A stretch of DNA of 64,000 bases from Antedon mediterranea. Taxonomy: Eukaryota > Echinodermata > Crinoidea > Comatulida > Antedonidae. The notes beneath the pieces are model-generated. The model was not told where the DNA came from, did not search any database, and worked only from the letters and a program-made list of their open reading frames with translations. Below, piece by piece: positions 53,691-64,000 of this stretch. Within the stretch, counting starts at the first letter, position 1. Each line of letters starts with the position of its first letter. Location: positions 5,802,922 to 5,866,921 of the forward strand of contig NC_092678.1 in NCBI RefSeq assembly GCF_964355755.1, in the 5' to 3' direction. A program made the position numbers and the translations under genes.

Positions 53691-56600
53691 TGGTAGAACT
53701 AATTACTGAATACAATTAATATTTGTCCAAAGTATATCTATTGCAAATAAGATTGTTACTCATAAACCGTAAGAAGCCTCTGGCTATAACTGTACCTCCA
53801 TGTTGGAGCGGCAAACTTAATAAAGTCTTCGGAGAAAATGAATCCCAAAACACACTCAAAATGGTAACACTTTCTGTCTAGTACCTAGTTTAAAATAGTT
53901 GGCGCCCTCAATTTGTAACACTCATATTAAACATTATATTCTTGGAAGTTTTTTTTTGCTGTTTTAATTCTTACAGAATAAATCAAACATGCTCCATGTG
54001 GAATTTAACAGAAAAACAAAGAATAAGTCAACAAAATATCATTTGGCACTTTCAGTAAATCCTTTAATCTCGCTAATATGATGTAAATTTGAAGTAATGT
54101 AAACAAACGTAATGAGATTGACCAGCATGTTGTTGAATTCACATGTCCATGCGGACAGACAATAAAGCAGTCTAAATACTTTGATTATAATATACTGTAA
54201 TGATTTTAAAGATAACAAAATTTATAATAACAAATCACTTTAATTTCTATATTGGAATCTGAATTCTATTGTAACTTTCTTGCAATCAAATAAATGAAAG
54301 ATTGACTCGTTTATGCATTTCATTAAAAGTGTACCAATAATAATTAAATATATCACAAATTCAGTTAAATGATTCCTAAATAAACAAAAATGAGGAAGAA
54401 CTAGTGTTTTAATTTTAATAAATAACATTTTGCTTATTTTATTTGTATTTCCATTAAAATTTAGTCACTGATATCCACATCATTTTCATTTTTTCAATAA
54501 TTTGCCTTTTTGGATTAATCTTGTTTTTCAGAAATATTTATATGTTTATTTTCCTTTGAGATATAAAAGGAACAGAATTCTCTAATATTGATATTTTCTA
54601 AAGTTCATACTAAAATATAAAATAAATTTTCCTTTCAAAAATACTACACATTCAATTGTAATATACAGTATTGTATATTATAATTATATAGAACAAAGTG
54701 CTTTAGTATCACACAACACTTACATATTTCTATACCTGCTAAAATTAGCATTAGAATATAATACATTGTAATATAAGTATTATTTATAATTATATAGAAG
54801 TACTTTACTAACAAATCACATTAACACAACACTACATATTTCTATACCTGATGAAATTAGCATTTTTGCTATAATGTATAATGTAATGAATCTGTTTTTT
54901 ACTCACAATAACATAAACATCAGTCTAAATATGTCATTTTCAGAATTCTTCCCTCAATACATAAATTGAAACGGTTCAGACATGAAAGCGTACGGATACA
55001 TTTAAGCATTAGTCTATTTTTATGTAGGTTATCCGTAATATCAGTAGCGATTATTTCTACCGAGTGCTACGCACTTTTAGCGTCGTTAAAAGCGTTGGAT
55101 ATCCTTTCGCATAATCAACTCAATGCAACATTTTGATAGATGTTGTTATTTTTGTCGTGGAATTAGCTTGAAAATGTATCTAGCAAATGTCAGAGATTTA
55201 ATAAACATTTTAATAACAATTATTCAAAGATGTAGAATTGCGAATGTAGAGTAAAGATTTAATAAAAACCAAGTCTATATTTTCTGTTCTATATAAAAGC
55301 ATCAAAATCAAATTCTAGGTCGTATGAAATCCAAAAAGTATCAATGAAAATTGAAGATATAAAATCTCAGTTTCCATTAGAACAGCAGATATTAAAAATA
55401 TACTTAATGTACATTTTAAAATAGACTAGAAAATATTCTTAATTTTAGCAAATAAATCATGAATGAAACCGAAACATAAATAGTAATTTAATTCTTTTGA
55501 ATTGGGTGATTAACAACCAAAACAATAGAAATTAGCAACTATTAAACTAAACAATCCATTTAATAATACCCGTCACTCAAATTTGTTAAAATATCAAAAA
55601 TTAAAATAATTGGAGATCAGTTTGTGGCCTATTACCACTGAAAAATAAGTTAGGGCTCATCTTATTTCTCTGTGTTATTATTAAACTACCAACACCAACA
55701 AGGGCTTCAAAAAATATAAACAAAACAGTATAACAATACTATACAATATCAATTATAGATGAGATATATTTTTATTACCAGGATGAAATATAATAAAAAC
55801 AGTTATTGACCGCAATTAATTTCCATCAGAAAGAATAAAATTATATTAGGTTTAATATTTCTCAACGGCCGACTACCATCACAAACAACTACTTCGTAGT
55901 CATAATAACATGAAGTTGCGAAATATCTCGTCCTGACCCACATTTGAACTCCAGCAGACACTGAATCATATCGTTCCGCAACCACAACTAGTAATAGAAG
56001 ATATATAACCTTGACTGATACAAAACAATAACAAAAATAAAGAGTATAACATCCATAAATGGGTTATATGCCAATTTTTCATATTTCCTTGCTTTGTCAC
56101 GAAACAACAGTCATTTTAGCATCTGTTTTAATGGAATATTATTACAATATTATTGTTATTCTAACAGTTCTGTCGTTTTTGTTAAATTTCTTTGTCTGGT
56201 CAAACAAATGATCGATAACTTACAGAAAATATCTTCTATCTAAAATTACATTAATATATAATCTACAGTCTTATATTGCAAACGAACAAAAATCATTCAA
56301 AAAACTAAGTTTATATTTATTTTCCGTTAAAGTCTTATTGAAGAAAATTTCTTATCACTTGTAAATAGTTAACTGTTCCGAATATTAAACTACCTGAAAG
56401 CTAAAATTTCTCCAAAACCGGGATGTAAACTCCAGTAATATTGAATTTTCATTCAAACATTGGTCCAGCCCAAAGTGGTCCAGTATTGGAAAAATATTAT
56501 CTTTTATTACCACTCAACTTGTGGTCCGTCATAAATCATTACACTTTTCCCTTCCAATTTAACACTCTTCTCCAAATCGTATTATAATTCCCCTTAAAAT

Positions 56601-57002
56601 TATTTCTCTCAACCAGTAATTTCATATTTTCCATAGAGAAATCTCACATATCCCCAGCTTACTTACTGCTAACATCTCATTAGTAGTTATTATCAAAATT
56701 ATGATTTACAAGGCATCAGGGATAATAATTTATGTGACTATAATTCCTAATGTAAGGAAAGGAATTTAGAAAATCTATGTAAAGATCTTTTAAATTTATG
56801 AATATGTTACGCATCGATGCACAGATACTACAGTCATGTACATCCACATTTAATTTAAAGCTAAAGTCATTAATATTGATAATTTATCTTTTAAAACCGC
56901 TGATGCATTTTATACTGCAGTAATTAATTATCATTAAGCTCAAAACACCTTGTGAAACTTCTGTATTTAAAAGAAAACATTAAAATTGTGATATTTTTTT
57001 TT

Positions 57003-57035
57003 ATTAATACTTGGCAAAATGCCAAGTGTATTAAT
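57003..57035. repeat. Short hairpin
   Basis: TTAATACTTGGC AAAAT GCCAAGTGTATTAA, an imperfect inverted repeat with a 5-bp loop. Confidence 0.6.
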
Positions 57036-57921
57036 TATCGTACTAACTTTGTACGGTTTGTTCTGTACTAATATGAACCAAAATATTAAAATACATTTTT
57101 GCATATTATTCCACTCAGTAATTTCTGAGCGCTCAACTTTTTGGAAATTATTTATTTAGCATACATCATGTGCAAGTAATAGCCTGAACATTTTTCACAG
57201 ACTATGAGATTGAAACTAATGCAAAACCAAAATTGGAGACACACCTTACCGGTGAAAGTTTCTTAATATTGCTATTGTCGCGCCGAAACATTGTATATTT
57301 ATATAATATTTATATATTTATATTCCCTTGTACATTTCTGTATATTCTGTCGAAACAGTTTTTTTATTTCGCCTAAATACATTCAAGAAATGTCGCTTAA
57401 ATTTTCTATATAGAAAAACTCCTAGACATGAAAGTCATAATTTTTATTTGCCCTAAATACATCCAAACCGTATAAATCCTTCTCAATTATTAATAGAAAA
57501 ATAATTGTTTTGTACAGTCAAGTTGACTGCACTTCTTAATATTAGATTGATATAAATACCACCTATACTTCCATAAGAAAACAAAAACCAATTTGTACCA
57601 GTTCATTACCTGCTGATCTAACACTGTTTACCAAGCACTAAGCTGGTTATTGGCGTAATAATTAAACCAGTCATGTTAATTGCTCTTTTTGTAAGAACTT
57701 TATAAATCTTGTATTACCATGGAATTAGTTTAGACTATCGTTGTCTTTGTTTCAAATGTCAACAAAGAACAAAACGTGTTTAATTAAAAAATCTTCGCAA
57801 TTATGAAATCTTTTGTCCACGGGCAAGATTCTTTACTACTAATTACCTCGTCCTTTGGATAGGACATTAGCAGTTGGTCCTGTCAGTTATAACTGTCTGT
57901 ATCAACAAAAACAAGAAACAT

Positions 57922-58016
57922 TAGAATCTCTCCTTTGGGACACCTCTATCAAGTTTCTTGTAAAACGAACAAGGGGAAATAAATATTCTAACACTATTCT
58001 GGGGACACCTTAGAAA
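57922..58016. mobile_element. CTATTAAGGGGACAC MITE fragment
   Basis: AGAATCTCTCCTTTGGGACA CCTCTATCAAG, AAACGAACAAGGGGAAATA and TTCTAACACTATTCTGGGGACACC follow in family order. The right half is missing. Confidence 0.65.
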
Positions 58017-58084
58017 AATTACTTAACATTAGCAGTTTGTCCAATCTTTATAACTATCCATATCAACAAATACAACATTTGAAT

Positions 58085-58278
58085 GAGAAGAAACTCTCCT
58101 TTGGAAAATATTAAGGGGAAACTTTCCAATGGACAATATGGTCAACCCCAATTCAGGGGACAGCACTAATAAGGGGACAGCACTAACAAGGGACAGCACT
58201 ATTCAGGGGACACCATATTCAGGCGATAGATGCTTTATTGGGACCCAAAAGTGTTCCCTTAATAGGTCTGCTGTATTT
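58085..58278. mobile_element. CTATTAAGGGGACAC MITE with tandem interior
   Basis: AAACTCTCCTTTGGAAAATA TTAAGGGGAAAC to TTGGGACCCAAAAGTGTTCC CTTAATAGGTCTGCTGTA. The GGGGACAGCACTAATAA segment is repeated three times. Confidence 0.72.
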
Positions 58279-59397
58279 GCTACTATCTGCACTTTAAGCA
58301 ACACAAAGATCTGGCCATAGTCTGCCGATTCCTCAGTATCAATGTAATATAAGTGTAAATTAAAAATTGAATACGAGATACTTGCCAACATATGGCTTGC
58401 ATATTGAATTTAATTGGGTCGTATTAACATAAGAAAGAGTACAACTCTACCGGCTGATGTGCAACATAAGTAATTACTTTCACTGAAAACTTTGCAAAAT
58501 ATATCCAGTAATCTCTTTTACTCAATAGGCCATTAAATTATGAGAAATGAAATTGCGTTTAAATGAATTGAATTCAGAAAGAAATGATCCGGTGCGTGTA
58601 TAATAAATAACATACGCAAATCATGCGAACACAAAGACTTCTTCTAAACACATGAGTAATGTACAATGACAACAATGGTGATAAACTCAACAAATGTGCT
58701 CACAATATGTATAATATAATTTATCGATTGAAATTAATAAATTTATGGGTTATACTCTTTAATGATGACAATGTTAGGCATTAATATTCTTGATTCATTG
58801 TTTGAAGTATTAATATCGCTATTGTTACATTTTCAATAGTTTTAATGGAAGCAGATGCTAATGTACTGGTGTTATGTTGACATCTTAAGCAATAAAATGA
58901 AAGAGAAAGTTTTTTTGCAATCAACAAAATCATAAGACAGAGATACAGGTATTATTAAATTGGATATTGTCCCAAAAAAAAAAAGAGAATGCTGACCATA
59001 TAAGGACAAGCGAAATGCAATGGGGAAAACCACATTAATGGTTGGCAAACACATGACAAATAGTGTTTGGATCAATAATAAGTATGAGGCAATTAGGAAA
59101 CATAATATATGTACAAGTGTGAATAGGGCTTAACTTTCCAGGTCACACCAATTTATATTACAAATGTTCTGTATTTGGCATATTTTGCAACACAATTGAT
59201 CAATTTAATTTAAAAAGAAACAAAATGTGTAACCACAGGTAGTACTGTAGATACCTGGGCGTAAAAAATAACTTTTCTTCATCTATCCCCTTCGATACCA
59301 GTGGTCCATAGCTAATAAGGATACAGACTAACGTGGCCCACCCAATTCTATAAATCAACGTCTATTATTTAAAGTTATTTTCTTAACATTAGTTGTC

Positions 59398-59625
59398 TTT
59401 GCAAACAAACACGTATCAAATTTTTAATGCTTTTTAGCTCGCAAAGCCAATGGCAAAACAAACTGACGGAAGGAGAAATAGAACATTCCACTTCAATAAA
59501 TTGGGCAGGAAATTCATCTTCTCCTGGCAATGTCAAGCTACTCAGAAATCCATACGAATGCCGTAGGTGGAATCCAGGTATAAAATACATCAATGTCATA
59601 ATATACAACTGTCAAATGTATTACT
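59398..59625. other. Open on both strands, possible repeat relic
   Basis: About 200 bp of slightly higher GC, open on both strands (77 codons minus, 66 plus). The plus frame includes INWAGNSSSPGNVKLL. No domain is recognised. It may be a retroelement fragment. It was not accepted as a gene. Confidence 0.2.
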
Positions 59626-59937
59626 AGTGTTGTATTTAGGCTAAGTAAACGTAAGAAGCGTTGTTGTACATGAAGCAAAAGCTTGGTACCATTTCTAGCG
59701 GTAGTAACAGCACTAAAGAGGTCGCAGCTACACATTTTTTCGGGCCATTACTTTAAACACACTAATAATAGAAAAGTAACAATGAAACTGGAAAAAGAAA
59801 ATAATATACACATACTTTTATATGGAACAAAATGAAAATAAAATTATAGAGAAATAAATTTCCAATGTTAAAATAGTGCAGGCCTAAATTTAATTTCGTT
59901 TTCTCATCGAGCTGTAAATTTCACTAGCCTAGTTTGC

Positions 59938-60234
59938 ATACAGTAGAATCCCTTCTTTTAGACATCCTATTCAGGAGTACGGTAATATCCCTAAAGCTTG
60001 GTTCCCACTAGAACGTAACGCAAGGACGTAAACGCAACGTAAGCGTTTTAACCAATGACAAGCAAAGTTATAGACAGTTAGCAATCACAAACGAATAAGC
60101 CATCGCTTGTGATTGGTCAATTCACTTGCGTTGCGTTACGTCCTTGCGTTGCGTCGCTAGTGGGAACCAGGCTTAAATTACATTTGGTAATTGGGTGGTA
60201 CCGAAGGTGCTCCTTAATACGGATTCTACTGTAT
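59938..60234. mobile_element. CTATTAAGGGGACAC MITE split by another MITE
   Basis: The left end TACAGTAGAATCCCTTC and right end GGTGCTCCTTAATACGGATT CTACTGTA are the termini of one element. They are separated by the GCTTGGTTCCCACT-family insertion at 59995-60175. Confidence 0.78.
59995..60175. mobile_element. MITE, GCTTGGTTCCCACT family, full copy
   Basis: Left GCTTGGTTCCCACTAGAACG TAACGCAAGGACGTA, right ACGTCCTTGCGTTGCG..CTAGTGGGAACCAGGC. These are about 45-bp imperfect terminal inverted repeats, with inverted CCAATGACAAGC / GCTTGTGATTGG inside. Flanks CTAAA and TTAAA suggest a short A/T target duplication. Confidence 0.88.
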
Positions 60235-62342
60235 CATAATATCATAGATACAGATTTGGATTTAGTAGCCAAAGTGGTATTATTACAAATAATTGTAATC
60301 TGAGATTGTACGAGGAGACAAGAGCTTTAATATGAAATACATAATCAGCAGAGAAAACATACATTGTCCTAATTAACCAGTACATAATCTATGCAAACAT
60401 TCATTACAAAGCACACATAAGAATGCTCTTGGCGAAAATGCATTACCCTTTTGAAATATTCATACGACGTCATTACCCTACAAATCCTAAAGAAATATAA
60501 TGTTTACAAATACGTTTAGTTCTTTACAAGATTAGGCATATTTCAGATCTATGATACCGCTAATGTAATTTACGTAAAATGATACGTTGGGGTGGACAGA
60601 TTCAACTCTTAACATGCTGCCTTCACGTATCGTCGCTGCAACACTGTCAGGAATAAATCCTCATAGACATGTGATGATAGATAGATGTTATGTTGCTACT
60701 AATTCTATTTTTCACTATGTTGGATCTAAGTTAATGCGATTTCTGCACCCATGGGTGAAGATTACTTTGATTGGAATATTTTAAAATTAGAGAAATCTAA
60801 ATGTCACAGAAGCTTAACTTGCCTGTAACTGTTTCATTCTGCTTACAGTTAGTTAAGTAAAAAAACATTTATGCCTACACTATCAAACTTTATATAACAA
60901 ACAAGTTGCTATTCCTTTTCAAATTACCAAATTTATTTGATTATTGAAAGTAGAGGTTATCAACTCACAATAATAGTGTAACTGCCTACTCCTTTAGAAA
61001 CTCAAGTGTAGTATTAAAAGCTTAAGTGTGTATTTACACACTAAACATCATAGAGATAACTATTATTTATAGCATAGCTAGCTTTCAGTATAGTATGTAC
61101 ATCTTTCTAAGATTTCTATCCTTTTAGCGATTCTAGATTCTAGTATGGCATGAGGGGGAATTGTGGGACGTGTTTTGTCTCCGATATTTTACAAATAAAT
61201 CAAACAAAAAATGTTATGTAAAAATACAAGGCTTTGTTCATGGATTAGTCAATTATCTGATAGGGGTATTAAACAAATTCTCTTGTTTTCATATTGTATT
61301 CCTCTCTTCAGAAAGATATGGCTATTGTTGGTTTATCCAGGTAAGCTAGGCACAAAACAGAGTAAACAATTACAAAAATAAATTTTGAATTAATTTAGGT
61401 AGCATCAACTAATAATTGAAATCGATTGACTTTTGCTTGTTGCTTTTGAATCTCTGAACCCCCTTAGGTTTAGAACATAATTTTTAAATTAACATCATGT
61501 ATTAGAGTATACATTGGGCTGAAAAACATGTTTTCCCACAGACATACAACTGAATATGTTGACATTTAACTGCGTAGATTATCATAATTACCGAAGTAAT
61601 TTATTTTGGTTTAATGTTATCCTTTGATTGCAATTTATATATGCAATTCTAATAGAATTTTTGCAAAAGAAAACGGATTCAAAACCCCACAGGCCCTTTC
61701 AGAAACATTAATCTTATTCAACTGAGAGCTGGCGTCAATGATTTCATTCCTAATGCTATAATCACTCTCCTTCAACTGGACTAATTGAATTAAAATTTCA
61801 AATTCATAAATTCAATTTTTTATAATCATTTTGAGAAAAATTGTCTCCATAATATCATAAAGAATATTGTATCTTATTAATTTTGAGGAGAAAATTTGTA
61901 ATCAATTTATGTTTAAAAAGAATGTTGTTTAACTGCTAGGCCTGCTGGCCTGGAGGACAATCACTGCATCCTATGGGAGGCATGGCTGTTTGATGTGCAC
62001 TTTTACGACTTCATAAACAGTAGCTAATGGGTATGATTTTAACAGATAAGGCTACTTTCTCAGGACCCCGAGGGGTTGTAATTTTTTGTTATCTTCTAAA
62101 TTTTCCATCCTATGCAGAAATATCTAATCTATTCAAATACAATTAAATTTATTGCTAACAATTATTGCACCATCTGGTAGTATGGCACTCGACGTGTTGA
62201 TTGTTATATGTATTTTTCATTAACAAGTGCTTTACAGTTCCATATAATTGGTTTCATTTTATAATGAATTTAAATCTTGTATATAGTAAATTCATGGAAT
62301 AAGTAGAGGAACAGAAGTGTTAATAAAAAAATAAGAACAATA

Positions 62343-62543
62343 GTAAAGCTCCTTTGGGACTTCTCCATTAAGGGGACACTTTCCTGAGAAACAAAAATGG
62401 AAAATATATGTTTCAACACTATGGCAAACACCTATTGTAGTCAGGGGACACACACATATATTGAAGACACCTTTAAATAGGAGACATACCTATTAACACG
62501 TTGTTTGATCCTGAAGGTGTCCCTTTAACATAGGTTCTACTGT
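62343..62543. mobile_element. CTATTAAGGGGACAC MITE, long copy
   Basis: About 200 bp: CTCCTTTGGGACTTCTCCAT TAAGGGGACACTTTCCTGAG AAAC, TTTCAACACTATGGC, CTATTAACACGTTG..GATCCTGAAGGTGTCCCTTT AACATAGGTTCTACTG. It is the best reference copy in the window. Confidence 0.78.
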
Positions 62544-62669
62544 TGTCCTTTTTAATAGTTTACAAGTAGTTTTAACTAGTCTGGCTACTTTGCTTCTTTT
62601 CCTTTTCCTATTGTTTATTTATGTAATCTTTACATAGGTGTCTGTATACTGCCCTCTCTACATTAAAAA

Positions 62670-62845
62670 TACAGTGGAACCTCTTTTTTGGGATACCCAC
62701 TTTCAGTGACACCCTATTAAGGGGGGTGGGGACTTAACAAGTGAAATATATATATGGCCAAACTCTATTTAAGGTTATATTCAGGGAATACCGCTGTTTT
62801 TTGGGGCATGAAGATGTCTTCATAATATAATAGGGGTTTTACTAT
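62670..62845. mobile_element. CTATTAAGGGGACAC MITE copy
   Basis: Begins TACAGTGGAACCTCTTTTTT GGGATACCCAC and includes ACACCCTATTAAGGGGGG. Ends near AATAGGGGTTTTACTATA. Confidence 0.68.
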
Positions 62846-63684
62846 ATAACAGACTATAGATACAATTATACAATACAATTTTAAAAATATATTAATTAAT
62901 TACATTGTATTATACTCAGGCAGTAATATAAATATTAATTTTTATGATGTATGTGGAAGCAGGTCATTTGGGCGGTCTCAGTTCCAAAAAAAAACCAAGA
63001 TTTTTTTATATTTAAATTTAGTCCAATTCAGTTTTCTGTTAGTATTAATGATGTTATCCATAGTAATAGAGTAGGAAGATAATACGACATATCAGTAACA
63101 ATAAAGCCTTAGGTGATCTTAGATTTAAAGACATTAGTAACAATATTTTCAATTAAATATGGTAACAGATGTACCAGTAAAATGCATATTAATATTGATA
63201 GTAAAATTGAAAGTTTAGAAATGTTACAATTTTTATAGTAATCAGATTGGGTAGTCTTGACTATCATATGTAAAGCAAAGGACATGTTCTGGGCCTAAAC
63301 AAGTTTTCCTTTAATTAATATGAGTGTCTTGAAATTTCTTGAAAAAAAGAGTAAGATTAAAAAATAAAACAAATTGTATAAACAGAGGTGTTGTCTGTGT
63401 CTTTGGTCCAATTGACTTTTAAGTGCTATCAATTTAGAATCTAACAACAGGAATTTCAATCCATTGAAGCAAAGAGGAACTAGATAGAAAGAAATGGAAG
63501 GTCACAAACAAAGCAGAAAAACACCAAAGTTAAGAGGCCATAAACAATGGGTGGCAATACTTTAAACTTAATTCCACTCCCCTTAGGAGCTGCAGTAAAA
63601 ACAACGTCACGTTTTTACTGTATGTACAAAAGAATAAGAGGTGTCTAGATAGAAACCTCCGATTTAAAATTCATAGTGCCACTC

Positions 63685-63930
63685 ATATTATAAATCGGAA
63701 TCATTCCTCGTATAAACAAATGAAGGGAAATTTATGCTTTAACATTACAGGCAACCCAGGGTGATTGAGAGACAACGCTTCTTCAGAGGGATACAGCCCC
63801 TAGTAACACTTTGTGAGGTGTCCCCTAAAAGAGTTTTTCTGGCTGACAAAACTTCTTCAAGGATACAACCCCTATTTATTATGGGGACATTTTGTTTTTG
63901 AGGTTTACCCTTAAAAGACATTTTTCTAGC
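63685..63930. mobile_element. CTATTAAGGGGACAC MITE, decayed
   Basis: Contains TTTAACATTACAGGCAACCC, GGTGTCCCCTAAAAGAGTTT TTCT and a second GGATACAACCCCTATTTATT ATGGGGACA unit. At least one and a half copies in tandem. Confidence 0.55.
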
Positions 63931-64000
63931 TGTTAAACACTCAATATTCTTTTAAATGAGTTTTCAAGACACAAGTTTTATGATCTGAAAGAGAAAGAAC

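Larger units (their letters stand above)
52248..64000 (-). other. Plexin intron or upstream sequence, no exon recognised
   Basis: 11.7 kb upstream of the first identifiable exon. I looked on the minus strand for the first half of PSI1 and for Sema motifs and found none, so this is probably one long intron. Repeats are listed separately. Other contents: a C-run near 52926-52939, a 120-bp direct repeat near 54670-54900, a hairpin at 57003-57035, and AT-rich DNA. Confidence 0.6.

Noticed and set aside
55860-55990. tRNA-like box B (GGAGTTCAAATGTGG) on the minus strand
   Set aside because: No matching box A at the proper distance and no cloverleaf.
59255-59360. Possible plexin signal-peptide exon (IGWATLVCILISYGPLVSKG on the minus strand, then GTATCT)
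   Set aside because: It is hydrophobic and ends at a donor-like site, but has no upstream in-frame ATG and no Sema sequence follows in the next exons. A real plexin would need about 530 residues between it and 52247.

Overview
This is AT-rich eukaryotic nuclear DNA with compact exons, long repeat-filled introns and no prokaryotic features. The animal is probably a marine deuterostome invertebrate, most likely an echinoderm. The basis is a typical plexin-A gene with short split exons, many tRNA-headed SINEs with a CTCTCTnnnCCCAG-type body, abundant MITEs, and frequent TAGGCCTA palindromes. The species cannot be fixed from the window.

Layout. From 1 to 8.68 kb there is no convincing protein gene. 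This stretch holds a SINE/tRNA-tail hairpin (8-82), worn LINE relics, a 71-bp minisatellite (3.25-3.92 kb), an intact-looking tRNA gene with the unusual anticodon ATC (4588-4659, minus) and inverted-repeat elements. At 8683-10203 (minus) lies an uninterrupted 506-codon gene for a three-Ig-domain single-pass membrane receptor, with a TATA box 91 bp upstream of its ATG. From 10.3 to 14.5 kb there are repeats only.

From 14.7 to 52.25 kb the minus strand carries the 3' two thirds of a plexin-A gene. I resolved 25 shared exons plus two alternative last exons, and reading phase agrees across every junction. They encode, in order: the C-terminal half of PSI1, IPT1, PSI2, IPT2, PSI3, IPT3-IPT6, a transmembrane helix, a juxtamembrane coiled coil, and the split R-Ras/Rap GAP domain with its Rho-GTPase-binding insert. 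The signal peptide, Sema domain and start of PSI1 (about 530 residues by comparison with vertebrate plexin-A) were not found and should lie beyond 64 kb. Two tandem final exons, each with its own acceptor and stop codon, offer two different C-termini for the GAP domain.

The introns are dense in repeats. They include a 1.55-kb pyrimidine tract, a 1-kb GGT/TAATGTT minisatellite, a perfect-looking 307-bp tandem duplication, a 1.75-kb foldback element with two tiny palindromic insertions flanked by 7-bp duplications, a 5S-rRNA-headed SINE, and six or more MITE families, one copy nested in another. From 52.25 to 64 kb I see only intron or upstream sequence with repeats.
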